Shown here one piece after another: positions 34,270 to 43,177 of a DNA stretch of 64,000 nucleotides; the stretch's first letter is position 1; each line of letters starts with the position of its first letter. The translations under genes were made by a program, and so were the position numbers. The stretch is from positions 1 through 64,000 of the forward strand of contig CAMVHB010000006.1 of the NCBI GenBank assembly GCA_947167155.1, written 5' to 3'. The notes below the pieces were generated by a model. It did not search any database. It worked only from the letters and a program-made list of their open reading frames with translations, and was not told where the DNA came from. This DNA comes from an uncultured Lachnospiraceae bacterium (GTDB lineage Bacteria > Bacillota > Clostridia > Lachnospirales > Lachnospiraceae).

Positions 34270-35004
34270 TCAATCTCCTTCGTCCCAGTTGGTATATACA
34301 TCCGAAACATCATCATCTTCATCGAGAAAATCAAGTATACGTCTGATATTGGTCTTGTCAGCCTCATCTGAAAGAGTCACATAATTCTGAGGGATCATTG
34401 TAACCCTCGCATCTGCCATGGGAATCTTCTTTTCCTCAAAAGCAGCTCTTACGGTCTCAAAATCAGAAGGCGTCGTAGTGATCACAAAGCTGTCCTCTTC
34501 ATCCGAGAAATCCTCCGCCCCCATATCAAGCGCATCCATCATGAAGTCATCGGGATCAGCATCGTAGTCCTCCTTTGCGACAATGATCTGCCCTTTCTCG
34601 TCAAACATATAGCTGACGCAGCCCTGGGCACCGATGGAGCCCTGTCCCTTTGAAAAGCAGTTCCGGACATTAGCTGCTGTACGGTTCTTGTTGTCAGTAA
34701 GGGCGTTTACTATGATCGCTGTTCCTCCGGGACCGTAGCCCTCATAGGTGACTGTTACGTAGTTTACGGAATTGACATCGCCCGCAGCCTTCTTGATACC
34801 GCGCTCTATGGTGTCATTGGGCATGTTTGAAGCCTTTGCCTTGGCAATGACATCCCGAAGCTTTCCGTTGTTGTTCGGATCCGGACCGCCCTCCTTCACT
34901 GCAACCGCGATCTCGCGGCCCAGCATCGTAAATATCTTTCCGCGCGCAGCGTCGTTCTTTTCCTTCTTGTGCTTGATGTTCGCAAATTTTGAATGTCCTG
35001 ACAT
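34270..35004 (-). CDS. yebC: YebC/TACO1-family protein
   Basis: The 244-residue protein carries the family start MSGHSKFANIKHKKEKNDAARGK and central AIIVNALTDNKNRTAANVRNCFSKGQGSIG. YebC proteins were long called transcriptional regulators; more recent work links the family to translation of difficult peptide stretches, and both views exist. It has the last readable promoter before the long run glgA-ftsK-fhs-folD and may be its first gene. AGGA lies about 4 nt before the ATG. Confidence 0.95.
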   Translation of the reverse strand: MSGHSKFANIKHKKEKNDAARGKIFTMLGREIAVAVKEGGPDPNNNGKLRDVIAKAKASNMPNDTIERGIKKAAGDVNSVNYVTVTYEGYGPGGTAIIVNALTDNKNRTAANVRNCFSKGQGSIGAQGCVSYMFDEKGQIIVAKEDYDADPDDFMMDALDMGAEDFSDEEDSFVITTTPSDFETVRAAFEEKKIPMADARVTMIPQNYVTLSDEADKTNIRRILDFLDEDDDVSDVYTNWDEGD

Positions 35005-35053
35005 AATTCCTGCTTTCTTTATCCTTTAAAAATAATGATCACACACTCTTATG

Positions 35054-35082
35054 ATTGTACCATTATATGCGGTTTTATTCAA
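35054..35082 (-). promoter_or_regulatory. SigA-type promoter of yebC
   Basis: On the minus strand TTGAAT (35077-35082) and TACAAT (35054-35059) are 17 nt apart, and TGG directly before TACAAT gives an extended -10. The -35 element overlaps the stop of the CorC-like gene. The predicted transcript would start about 40 nt before the yebC ATG. Confidence 0.65.
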
Positions 35083-35920
35083 TCTTCTTGACTCTTACCT
35101 TTCCTATAACACCGTTTCTCACACCGCAGACATGAAAGCTGTAGCCATGTGTTTCGATATCAAAGGTTGAATGCTCCTCGGGGATCCTTCCAAGCTCATT
35201 TGTGAGAAAGCCGTTTAAGGTTTCTATCTCGCTATCCTCAAGGTCTATCGAAAGCTTTTCCATAACCTCCGAAAGAGGAGTCATGCCGTCCATCGTATAG
35301 CCGTCACCGGATACCGTAACAGCATCCGGCTGTTCCTTGTCATGCTCATCCTCAATGTTTCCGACGATCTCCTCAAGGATATCCTCCATTGATATAAGAC
35401 CGCTCGTCTGCCCGTATTCATCGGTCACTATGACCATGTGGAGCTTGTCGATCTGCATCTGGGTGAAAAGAGTATTGATAGAATGAGTCTCCGGAACGCT
35501 CTCGGCCTTCTGGAGAAGTCCGTCTATATCCCTTATCTTCTTTTCGAGTTCATCCTCCCGGGAGGAGAAAATAAGGACCTCTCTTATATGGAGTATGCCT
35601 ATGATATTGTCCAGGTCCCCCACATACACCGGAAGCCTGGAGAAGGTCTTTTCCATGAAGACCTCCTTGGCCCTTTTCAGAGTGATCTCTCCGTCAAGCG
35701 CTGTGATATTGTTCCGATGGACCATTATGTCTTTTGCATCCTTTTCGTCAAATTCAAAGACATTTTTGATCATCTTGGCTTCGGAACTTAAGAACACGCC
35801 ATTCTCGTGTCCCTCATGCACCATGGAGATGACATCCTCCTCGGTCACCTTATTCTTTCTTCCGAATATCTTTCTTAAACTCTTTTTTCTGTTTCGCGAT
35901 CGGCCGGATGGGTCGTCCAT
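35075..35920 (-). CDS. CorC/HlyC-like protein with paired CBS domains
   Basis: From ATG 35920 the protein is 281 residues. It contains two CBS domains in tandem (VHRNNITALDGEITLKRA through QTSGLISMEDILEEIVGNI) and the C-terminal CorC/HlyC domain (SIDLEDSEIETLNGFLTNELGRIP). It lacks the DUF21 membrane domain of CNNM-type transporters, so it should be soluble, like E. coli CorC, which is linked to divalent-cation handling. The ORF track start (36067) lies within alr. ATG 35920 lies 26 nt after the alr stop, with AAGGAG 12 nt upstream. The substrate or partner is unknown. Confidence 0.88.
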   Translation of the reverse strand: MDDPSGRSRNRKKSLRKIFGRKNKVTEEDVISMVHEGHENGVFLSSEAKMIKNVFEFDEKDAKDIMVHRNNITALDGEITLKRAKEVFMEKTFSRLPVYVGDLDNIIGILHIREVLIFSSREDELEKKIRDIDGLLQKAESVPETHSINTLFTQMQIDKLHMVIVTDEYGQTSGLISMEDILEEIVGNIEDEHDKEQPDAVTVSGDGYTMDGMTPLSEVMEKLSIDLEDSEIETLNGFLTNELGRIPEEHSTFDIETHGYSFHVCGVRNGVIGKVRVKKIE

Positions 35921-35945
35921 AGATAGATCACACTCCTTTTTTAGA

Positions 35946-37103
35946 TCATAAATATTCAACCGTATCAACCAGTCTGCCGTCTTTGTAATAGAGCCTCGGT
36001 ATGCGGTTGCCAAGGCAGCAGGCAAATTCGTAATTGAATCTCCCTGAGAGTTCTCCAAGTTCTTCAAGGGTTATCTTATCATCTCCGTCACGCCCCACGA
36101 GAGTTGCCTTGTCTCCTACCATGACCCCGTGAATATCCGTAACATCCACCATGAACTGATCCATGCAGACGCGGCCGAGAATATTGGCCCGTTTTCCCCT
36201 GATAAGTACAAAGCCCTTGTTTGAAAGGCTCCTTGCATAGCCGTCACCATAACCTACAGGTATGGTAGCGACGATCATTTTTTTCTCCGCGACAAAGGTT
36301 CCTCCATAGCTAATGGCAGCGCCTTTTTCCACTGTCTTTATGAAGGATACGCGAGAATATAGCGACAGCGCGGGTTTCAGCGGAAAGCTGTGGTCCACCT
36401 CATCTGAAGGCCAGAGCCCGTACATTGTAATACCTGCACGGACCATGTCAAGCGAGTCCTCGGGATAACTTATGCAGGCTGCTGAATTTGAGCAATGCCG
36501 GATATCAAAGGACAATCCTTTTTTGGAAAGTTCTTCTATCGCGTGGGTAAAAAGGGAAAACTGCCTGTCAGTAGCCTCCCTCCCTGCCTCATCAGCTCTT
36601 GCAAAATGGGTGAAGATTCCCTCGGGCACGAGGTTCTTTAGGGAGAATATCTTCTGTATCTCTGATAGTCCCGTTTCTTCGCACGAAAAGCCTATCCGCC
36701 CCATACCGGTATCAAGCTTGATATGACAATTGACCTTTTTTGAGAGTCTTTCCGAAGCAGTTGAATAGTCAAGCGCCATTTCGTATGAGAGGATCGCCGG
36801 TCGAAGATCATTCTTGATAATATCCTCATAGGAATCCGGGAAGGTGTAGCCAAGTATCAGGATCGGCTTTTTGATCCCGGATGCCCGAAGATCGAGGGCC
36901 TCATCAACTGTCGCGACGCAGTGTCCCCATACAAAGGGAAGCCGTTCAACGGTCTTTGCTATGGGAACAACTCCGTGTCCATAGGCGTCAGACTTGAGAA
37001 CGCAGGCAATAAACGCCCCTTCAGGGAGAACACTTTTCATATTTTCAAGATTTGATACTACAGCATCAAGATCTATGTCGGCGTGAACGCGGTTTCTGTC
37101 CAT
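35946..37103 (-). CDS. alr: Alanine racemase
   Basis: Alr makes D-alanine for peptidoglycan from L-alanine with PLP. The 385-residue protein opens with HADIDLDAVVSNLENMKS and has the PLP lysine in ACVLKSDAYGHG (Lys38 region). MVRAGITMYGLWPS, the catalytic Tyr in ISYGGTFVAEKKM, and VCMDQFMVDVTDI follow. The start overlaps the stop of the nnrE/nnrD gene (TGATG). D-Ala made here feeds the wall machinery encoded elsewhere in the window. Confidence 0.97.
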   Translation of the reverse strand: MDRNRVHADIDLDAVVSNLENMKSVLPEGAFIACVLKSDAYGHGVVPIAKTVERLPFVWGHCVATVDEALDLRASGIKKPILILGYTFPDSYEDIIKNDLRPAILSYEMALDYSTASERLSKKVNCHIKLDTGMGRIGFSCEETGLSEIQKIFSLKNLVPEGIFTHFARADEAGREATDRQFSLFTHAIEELSKKGLSFDIRHCSNSAACISYPEDSLDMVRAGITMYGLWPSDEVDHSFPLKPALSLYSRVSFIKTVEKGAAISYGGTFVAEKKMIVATIPVGYGDGYARSLSNKGFVLIRGKRANILGRVCMDQFMVDVTDIHGVMVGDKATLVGRDGDDKITLEELGELSGRFNYEFACCLGNRIPRLYYKDGRLVDTVEYL

Positions 37104-38605
37104 CAGGAAAGCACCTCACAAAAAACAGTTGGGATCGCAGCCAGTATATCCTGTGCAGTAACGGAAGTGGCAGAGTTTCTTTTTCCCGCTTCTTCGCCGC
37201 AAAGCCCATGAATGAAGGGCGCAATGGAAGCGGCATCAGAGGGAGAAGCGCCGGACGCGATAAGACCTGCGATCATGCCGGATAATATATCACCGCTTCC
37301 GGCAGTTGAAAGACTGTCATCACCGGTCGGATTGATGATAGCGCTTTTACCGGGCAAAAAAACAAGCGATACCGCGTCTTTCGCGATAAGTGACAGCTGA
37401 TGCTCCAAAGCAAAGGCACTGCAAAGTTCGAAGAAATTATCCCTTATAAAAGGAACGGGTTTATTGAGAAGCCTTGACAGCTCTCCCATATGGGGAGTCA
37501 GAATAAGCTCCGAATTGGGACAATTGAGAAGGCTCTTGTCTTCTGCGATTATATTCAGGGCATCGGCATCAAGAACCACGGGGCATGAAGCGTTAAGAAG
37601 GACATAATCAAGAATATCCCGTGCTCCCTTTCCCTTTCCTATGCCGGGACCTATGAGAACGACATCATGATCAAGTATAAGGTCGGAAAGCGGCTCAGTT
37701 TCATGCTTTTCAACGAAGGAGGTCATCACTGCCTCCGGCACCCTTTCCTGAAGTATGATCCTGTTTTCTTCAGGAGAATAGAGCCTTACAAGACCTGCGC
37801 CACAAAGATATGCTGCCTTTGCAGAGAAGTACGCTGCGCCCGCCATTCCAACACTTCCTGCGATACAAAGGACTTTTCCATAAGTACCTTTATGGGAATT
37901 TCTCCTTCTTCTTGGAAGAAGCCTTTTGACATCTTCCTTTTCAAGCATTACAGTTCCGGGAGCATTATTCAAAGATTCGTCGGGATAGATACCGATATCC
38001 CTGACAATGGTCTCTCCCGAATATTCCCGTCCGGGAAAAAGGATCTGTCCGCGTTTCAAAAACGCGAAGCTTACTGTAAGATCCGCTTTCACGCAGGGAC
38101 CGTTAACTGATCCACTTGTATGATCTATGCCGCTGGCGCTGTCACAGGCAATTACAAAGGCATCGTTTGAATTGATGAAGTCAACGACTGATGCTGCCTT
38201 TCCTTCGATCGGCCTGTTAAGACCTGTGCCGAAAAGTGCATCCACGATGACGGAAAAATCGTCTGTTTCGGGAAGCTCGGATAAAACCGGCACCTTGTAG
38301 GCTTCTGCGATTGAAAGCTGTTTTTTCATTGCTTTTGAAAGCTTTTCTTTTCCGAGCGCAAGGCAGATTTTGATATTCAAATAGCCTTCATTGAAAAGGA
38401 TCCTTCCCGCACAGACTCCGTCGGCACCGTTATTTCCGGTTCCGCACAATATCAATATGCGTTCATCCTTTGAAAAACGTTTTTTTATCTCTTCGGAAAG
38501 GGAAAGAGCCGCGCGCTCCATAAGGACAAGGTCATCCATATGAAAGCTTTCCCGTGTGATACAATCGAGGGAACGCGCTTCCTCTCCTGTCAGAACAAAT
38601 TTCAA
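37103..38605 (-). CDS. nnr: Bifunctional NAD(P)HX epimerase / ADP-dependent NAD(P)HX dehydratase
   Basis: This fused enzyme repairs hydrated NAD(P)H. The N-terminal YjeF epimerase half has ILCGTGNNGADGVCAGRIL (51-69) and VDALFGTGLNRPIEG. The C-terminal ribokinase-like dehydratase half has YGKVLCIAGSVGMAGAAYFS, DADALNIIA, LTPHMGELSRLL and TAGSGDILSGMIAGL. At 500 residues it has the usual length of the fused form. The start codon is TTG, with AAAGGG about 8 nt upstream. It lies between the coiled-coil gene and alr, a common clostridial arrangement. Confidence 0.95.
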   Translation of the reverse strand: MKFVLTGEEARSLDCITRESFHMDDLVLMERAALSLSEEIKKRFSKDERILILCGTGNNGADGVCAGRILFNEGYLNIKICLALGKEKLSKAMKKQLSIAEAYKVPVLSELPETDDFSVIVDALFGTGLNRPIEGKAASVVDFINSNDAFVIACDSASGIDHTSGSVNGPCVKADLTVSFAFLKRGQILFPGREYSGETIVRDIGIYPDESLNNAPGTVMLEKEDVKRLLPRRRRNSHKGTYGKVLCIAGSVGMAGAAYFSAKAAYLCGAGLVRLYSPEENRIILQERVPEAVMTSFVEKHETEPLSDLILDHDVVLIGPGIGKGKGARDILDYVLLNASCPVVLDADALNIIAEDKSLLNCPNSELILTPHMGELSRLLNKPVPFIRDNFFELCSAFALEHQLSLIAKDAVSLVFLPGKSAIINPTGDDSLSTAGSGDILSGMIAGLIASGASPSDAASIAPFIHGLCGEEAGKRNSATSVTAQDILAAIPTVFCEVLS

Positions 38606-38617
38606 TTTCTTATCCCT

Positions 38618-39313
38618 TTAATCATCATCTTTTGAACTCAGGTTTGCAGTAATGTTTTCCTTCGGCTTTTTTTCATCAGAAGAAGCAGCATTATTTGAAG
38701 GCGCAGGAGCAGGCACAGATGCTGCAGCATCAAGGAGTTCCTGCTGGTCTGCGACATCAAAGAGATTCAGGACATCCTTCCCGAAGATATCATGCATATA
38801 GGAATATATCTCTTTGTTGTTTATCTCCCTGTTCTGCTTTTTGATGATATTTTTTTTGAGTTCGATCCTTACGTTCTTGATCCAGTCGGCAATCTCTGAA
38901 GCTTCCTTTGCATTCGTCCGAAGCTTTGCATAACAGAAGCGCATAGTCGCCATCATAAGTACGCCGTCTGTTTCCTTGATCCTGTTTGGAAGGTCGAGAA
39001 GTTCGTCCTCGTTCTGCTTTATCTTTTCATTTGTCTCGTCGATGAGACGCTTGTCGGTTTCCATTGAACCATCGCCTGCATTTTCCATATTGGAGACTAT
39101 ATTGTTCATGAGGCGGTTTTTCAGCTTTTTTAACTCTCGCTGCTCATTATTCAATTTCCCCTGAAGCTGCAAAAGCTCGTTCAATTCAACCTCAAGGTTC
39201 TTTACCTCCTCGGGCTTCCCGCTTATGGCAAAAAGCCTGTGCCATTTCTGATCGAGCACAAGGATGGGAATCTTTGCGTGCCTTATGGCTTCCTTAAAGC
39301 TTTCTTCATCCAT
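38618..39313 (-). CDS. Conserved-looking coiled-coil protein of unknown function
   Basis: I do not recognise a named family. The 231-residue protein has no signal peptide or membrane segment. It opens with IPILVLDQKWHRLFA, followed by a long Leu/Lys/Glu-rich coiled coil (about 35-120: NELLQLQGKLNNEQRELKK, NEKIKQNEDELLDLPNRI). A compact helical region follows, and the tail is low-complexity, rich in Ala, Pro and Ser (VPAPAPSNNAASS). It follows rex by 45 bp and precedes nnr by 12 bp, so co-expression with Rex is likely. A structural or scaffold role is a guess from the coil only. Confidence 0.7.
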   Translation of the reverse strand: MDEESFKEAIRHAKIPILVLDQKWHRLFAISGKPEEVKNLEVELNELLQLQGKLNNEQRELKKLKNRLMNNIVSNMENAGDGSMETDKRLIDETNEKIKQNEDELLDLPNRIKETDGVLMMATMRFCYAKLRTNAKEASEIADWIKNVRIELKKNIIKKQNREINNKEIYSYMHDIFGKDVLNLFDVADQQELLDAAASVPAPAPSNNAASSDEKKPKENITANLSSKDDD

Positions 39314-39358
39314 TTTTGTTTTCCCCTGTCCCTTCTTTTAGGAACTGTAGCACAATTG

Positions 39359-40000
39359 CTAAGTCAATTCGCTGCAGGTCCTTACTGCAAGATTGTAGGA
39401 AAGCTGCATCAGACTGTCTGAAAGATGCACATTTTCAACAACCACATCATCGGGAACCGGAATATCCGTATGAGTGAAATTCCATATCGCCTTCACTCCG
39501 TTTCTGATGACATCTGAAGCAACCCGAAGTGCCTCTTCTCTTGGTATCGTAAGCGCAGCTATATCGACCCTGTTCTTTGAAAGAAATGCCGTCATTTCCT
39601 CATACATCATTATCTTTCTGCCTGCTACATTTTTGTTTGAAAGCTTCCTGTCGATGTCAAAAAGACCTATGATGTCAAAACTCATGTTCCCGGAACGGAT
39701 GTATCTCGTGATCGCCTGCCCGAGATTTCCGGCACCGATTATAATAACGGGATGGACGGTATTTAAGCCGAGTATCTTTGCAATCTCATCATGAAGATGA
39801 TCCACATTGTAGCCGTAGCCCTGAGTCCCGAAACCGCCGAAATTGTTGAGGTCCTGCCTTATCTGCGACGCCGTGACATTCATCCTCTTCGAAAGTTCGC
39901 TTGAGGATATGCGCTCAAAGCCCTCATTCATGAGTTCTTCGAGGTATCTTAAATATCTTGGAAGGCGCCTTATCACAGCGTTTGAAATGTCTTTGTCCAT
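39359..40000 (-). CDS. rex: Redox-sensing transcriptional repressor Rex
   Basis: Rex represses fermentation and respiration genes and releases DNA when NADH rises. The protein has an N-terminal winged helix (AVIRRLPRYLRYLEEL, SSSELSKRMNVTASQIRQDLNNFGGFG) and a Rossmann domain (PVIIIGAGNLGQAI). The 213-residue form from ATG 40000 (MDKDISNAVIRRLPRY) matches relatives; the ORF track TTG is two codons earlier. No ribosome-binding site precedes the ATG, and the -10 box ends 8 nt upstream, so the mRNA appears leaderless. No Rex operator (TTGTTAA-type palindrome) was seen in the window. Confidence 0.96.
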   Translation of the reverse strand: MDKDISNAVIRRLPRYLRYLEELMNEGFERISSSELSKRMNVTASQIRQDLNNFGGFGTQGYGYNVDHLHDEIAKILGLNTVHPVIIIGAGNLGQAITRYIRSGNMSFDIIGLFDIDRKLSNKNVAGRKIMMYEEMTAFLSKNRVDIAALTIPREEALRVASDVIRNGVKAIWNFTHTDIPVPDDVVVENVHLSDSLMQLSYNLAVRTCSELT

Positions 40001-40008
40001 AAACAAAA

Positions 40009-40037
40009 AGTATAAAAATAATACCCGCTTTTGTCAA
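40009..40037 (-). promoter_or_regulatory. Strong SigA-type promoter of rex
   Basis: On the minus strand a perfect TTGACA (40032-40037) and TATACT (40009-40014) are separated by 17 nt. The -35 box overlaps the TGA stop of the ABC-F gene. The expected transcription start is within about 2 nt of the rex ATG (39998-40000). Confidence 0.78.
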
Positions 40038-41950
40038 ACCTCAGAGAGTCTTTCCCATTCAAGATAGAGACCCTCAAGCGTCATTCTTATATCCTCCTGT
40101 TTTTTTGAAAGTTCTGCAAGAAGAAGTGAATTCGTCATATTTTCAGGCTTTTCAAATTCACTTTCGATTTCCTTTAAGCTTTTTTCAAGCGCCTCTATCT
40201 CCTCTTCCGTCTTCTTAAGAAGTCTTTCATTTTTCTGCTTTCTTGCCTTCTCCTCCTTGCTCTTTGAGAAAGCCTCCTTTGATGCCGTATACTTCGTGTT
40301 CTCCCGGAAAGCAGCTTCAGCCTCCGAAGCAAAGGTGACATGAAACTCATCCCTCTTTTTAAGATAATAATCATAATCTCCAAGATACTCAATGAGCCTT
40401 CCGTTATAAAGTTCAAGTATCCTTGTAGCCACGCTGTTTACAAAATACCTGTCATGCGAAACAAAGAGGATCGTCCCGTCAAAGAGCGATAATGCATCCT
40501 CAAGTGCCTCCTTTGACTCCATATCAAGGTGATTAGTGGGCTCGTCAAGTATCAGAAAATTGTCGTGGGAAAGCATTAGGGAGGTTAATGAAACCCTTGC
40601 TCTCTCACCGCCTGAGAGCTTTCCTATCCTCTCATTTATATCGTCTCCTGTGAATGAGAAAGCTGAAAGTGCCTGTCTTACGGATAGTTCTGTCATTGAA
40701 GGATAACGGTCGTGAACCTCATCCATTATCGTTTTTTCCGGTGAAAGAAGCTTCTGCTCCTGATCAAAATAGCCTATCTCGACATTTGTACCAATGCGTA
40801 CAAAAGAATTGTCAGGGTCATCAAGATACGAAAGCAGTTGCTTGATCAGCGTAGTCTTTCCGGTCCCGTTGTCTCCGATCAGGGCAACACGCTCTCCTCT
40901 TTTGACCTCAAAGGAAAGACCTTCGTAAAGAATGTGCTCATCAAAGACCTTTTGAAGTGAATTTACGGAAAGCACATCCTTCCCGCTTTCGATACGTGAG
41001 GAAAAGAGGGGACGCATCACGCCCTCTTCTCGAAGCTTTGTAATGATCTCGACCTTGTCAAGAAGCTTTTTTCTCGACTCAGCTCTCTTTATGGATTTTT
41101 CCCTGTTGAACTGTTGGAGCTTTTTGATGACGGCTTCCTGATGAGCTATCTCATGCTGCTGCTTTTCGACTGCCCTTTGATTTGTGATAAGTTCTGTTTC
41201 TCTCTGTGAGACAAAGGACTGGTAATTTCCGCGGTAGGTCCTTCCGCCTTTATCATACAAGGATAATACATGATCCGTTACCCTGTTCAGAAAGTATCTG
41301 TCGTGGGCGACGAGAAGATAAGCTCCCTTGTATGAAGAAAGAAAGCCTTCAAGCCATTCGATGCTCTTTAGATCAAGATGATTTATGGGCTCATCAAGGA
41401 TGAGAAGATCCGGACTCCCCATCAAAATCCTTGCCAGGGAAAGCCTGGTCTTCTGACCGCCCGAAAGAGTGTTTGTACTCCTGGAAAAATCAGACCTTTC
41501 AAAGCCAAGACCGATAAGTGCTCCTTCAACCTCGCTTCTGTATGAAGGTCCGCCCTTTAATTCAAAAAGATGGGAAAGAGTCTGGTATTCCTCGATATGT
41601 CTTGACAGCTCTTCACCGGAGAGACTGTTCATTTCGTCTTCCATTTTCGAAAGCTTTTTTTCATCGGAAAGGATGTCTTCTCTTGAAAGAAGAACATAAT
41701 CAAAAAGGCTCCCTTCCATGACAGTATCAACATACTGAGGAAGATAGCCTATCCGGGCATCCTTTTCGAGTGCAACTACACCGTCATCACTTGAAAGGGC
41801 GCCCGCAATTATATTAAGGAGTGTGGTCTTTCCGGAGCCGTTCCTCCCGACAAGTGCGAAATGATCGCCCCTCTCGATGGAAAAGCTGATATCCGAAAGT
41901 ACCGAAAGGTCACCGAAGCTTTTTTTGATATGTGATACGGAAAGAAGCAT
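40034..41950 (-). CDS. ABC-F family ATPase (ribosome-associated type)
   Basis: The 638-residue protein has two ABC ATPase domains and no membrane segments: GRNGSGKTTLLNIIAG (37-52) with LSGGQKTRLSLARIL, and GDNGTGKTTLIKQLL with LSGGERARVSLTSLML. An interdomain linker of charged helices and a C-terminal coiled coil (KEEKARKQKNERLLKKTEEEIEALEKSL) complete the ABC-F plan. These proteins act on the ribosomal E site, as translation factors or as antibiotic-protection factors. Nothing in the sequence or context points to resistance, so a YdiF/Uup-like housekeeping role is more likely. It starts at the icd stop (TAATG). Confidence 0.92.
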   Translation of the reverse strand: MLLSVSHIKKSFGDLSVLSDISFSIERGDHFALVGRNGSGKTTLLNIIAGALSSDDGVVALEKDARIGYLPQYVDTVMEGSLFDYVLLSREDILSDEKKLSKMEDEMNSLSGEELSRHIEEYQTLSHLFELKGGPSYRSEVEGALIGLGFERSDFSRSTNTLSGGQKTRLSLARILMGSPDLLILDEPINHLDLKSIEWLEGFLSSYKGAYLLVAHDRYFLNRVTDHVLSLYDKGGRTYRGNYQSFVSQRETELITNQRAVEKQQHEIAHQEAVIKKLQQFNREKSIKRAESRKKLLDKVEIITKLREEGVMRPLFSSRIESGKDVLSVNSLQKVFDEHILYEGLSFEVKRGERVALIGDNGTGKTTLIKQLLSYLDDPDNSFVRIGTNVEIGYFDQEQKLLSPEKTIMDEVHDRYPSMTELSVRQALSAFSFTGDDINERIGKLSGGERARVSLTSLMLSHDNFLILDEPTNHLDMESKEALEDALSLFDGTILFVSHDRYFVNSVATRILELYNGRLIEYLGDYDYYLKKRDEFHVTFASEAEAAFRENTKYTASKEAFSKSKEEKARKQKNERLLKKTEEEIEALEKSLKEIESEFEKPENMTNSLLLAELSKKQEDIRMTLEGLYLEWERLSEV

Positions 41951-43164
41951 TACAAAAGTTTTGAAAGCCTTTCTGCGACAGCCTTGATGAAGGCTTCTGT
42001 TGAAAGCTTTACGGGATCCTTTATTGAAGTAATAAGAGTAAGATCGCCTGTCATTTTTCCGCTCTCTATGGTCGAAAGAGTAGCATGCTCAAGCTTTTCA
42101 GCAAAATCGCAGAGTGCGTTTATATTGTCAAGCTCACCCCTCTTACGAAGTGCGCCCGACCAGGCAAATATGGTCGCAACGGAATTGGTTGATGTCTCTT
42201 CACCCTTGAGATGCTTGTAATAATGCCTTTGTACGGTTCCGTGAGCAGCCTCGTATTCAAAATAGCCATTGGGAGACACAAGGACAGATGTCATCATCGC
42301 AAGCGAACCGAAGGCGGAGGAGAGCATATCACTCATCACATCGCCGTCGTAATTCTTTAATGCCCAGATGAAGCCGCCCTTTGATTTCATGACACGGGCA
42401 ACAGCATCATCTATCAGAGTATAGAAGTAGGTGATGCCTTCCTTTTCAAAGCTTCCCTTATATTCCTTCTCATATATCTCTTCGAAGATATCCTTGAATG
42501 TGTGGTCATATTTTTTGGAGATCGTGTCCTTGGCAGAAAACCAGAGATCTTCTTTCTTGTCGAGAGCATAGGTAAAGCAGGAACGCGCAAAACTCTCTAT
42601 CGAATGAGAAAGATTGTATTCGCCTTTGAATATACCGCACTCGCCATCCTTGAAATCATATACAGTCTGTCTTATTTCTTTCCCGTCAGCGCCGGTAAAT
42701 ACTATCTCAGCCTTCCCGGGACCTTCTATCTTCATCTCGGAATCCCTGTATACATCCCCATATGCGTGACGCGCTATGGTAATAGGCTTCTCCCAGGTTC
42801 TGACATTGGGCTCGATCCCCTTTACAAGGATGGGCGCCCGAAATACGGTCCCGTCAAGTATCGCCCTGATAGTGCCGTTTGGAGACTTGTACATTTCTTT
42901 GAGTCCGTACTCTTCCACCCTTGCCTGGTTTGGAGTGATGGTAGCGCACTTGACTGCCACGCCGTATTTTTTTGTGGCTTCTGCTGCATCTACCGTGATC
43001 TGATCGTCAGTCTCATCACGCTTTTTTAAACCAAGGTCGTAATATTCACTCTTTAAGTCAATAAAGGGACGAATGAGCTCATCCTTTATCTCCTGCCATA
43101 TGATCCTTGTCATTTCATCCCCGTCCATCTCGACAAGGGGAGTCTTCATTTCGATCTTTGACAT
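41950..43164 (-). CDS. icd: NADP-dependent isocitrate dehydrogenase (eukaryote-like dimeric type)
   Basis: Icd decarboxylates isocitrate to 2-oxoglutarate with NADP. The 404-residue protein has [17 protein letters not shown] (12-28), [20 protein letters not shown] (92-111) and [21 protein letters not shown], features of the dimeric type II enzymes shared with mitochondria rather than of the E. coli-type enzyme. The likely role is 2-oxoglutarate supply for glutamate. It lies between leuS (13 bp away) and the ABC-F gene with tight spacing. Confidence 0.96.
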   Translation of the reverse strand: MSKIEMKTPLVEMDGDEMTRIIWQEIKDELIRPFIDLKSEYYDLGLKKRDETDDQITVDAAEATKKYGVAVKCATITPNQARVEEYGLKEMYKSPNGTIRAILDGTVFRAPILVKGIEPNVRTWEKPITIARHAYGDVYRDSEMKIEGPGKAEIVFTGADGKEIRQTVYDFKDGECGIFKGEYNLSHSIESFARSCFTYALDKKEDLWFSAKDTISKKYDHTFKDIFEEIYEKEYKGSFEKEGITYFYTLIDDAVARVMKSKGGFIWALKNYDGDVMSDMLSSAFGSLAMMTSVLVSPNGYFEYEAAHGTVQRHYYKHLKGEETSTNSVATIFAWSGALRKRGELDNINALCDFAEKLEHATLSTIESGKMTGDLTLITSIKDPVKLSTEAFIKAVAERLSKLL

Positions 43165-43177
43165 TTAGCTTATCCTC

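Noticed and set aside
39348-39361. 14-bp palindrome TAGCA-CAAT-TGCTA after rex
   Set aside because: It overlaps the rex stop codon, has no promoter beside it and does not match the Rex operator; probably chance.
40034-41950. ABC-F protein as an antibiotic-resistance determinant
   Set aside because: The sequence and housekeeping context give no support for a resistance subfamily; a translation-factor role is more likely.
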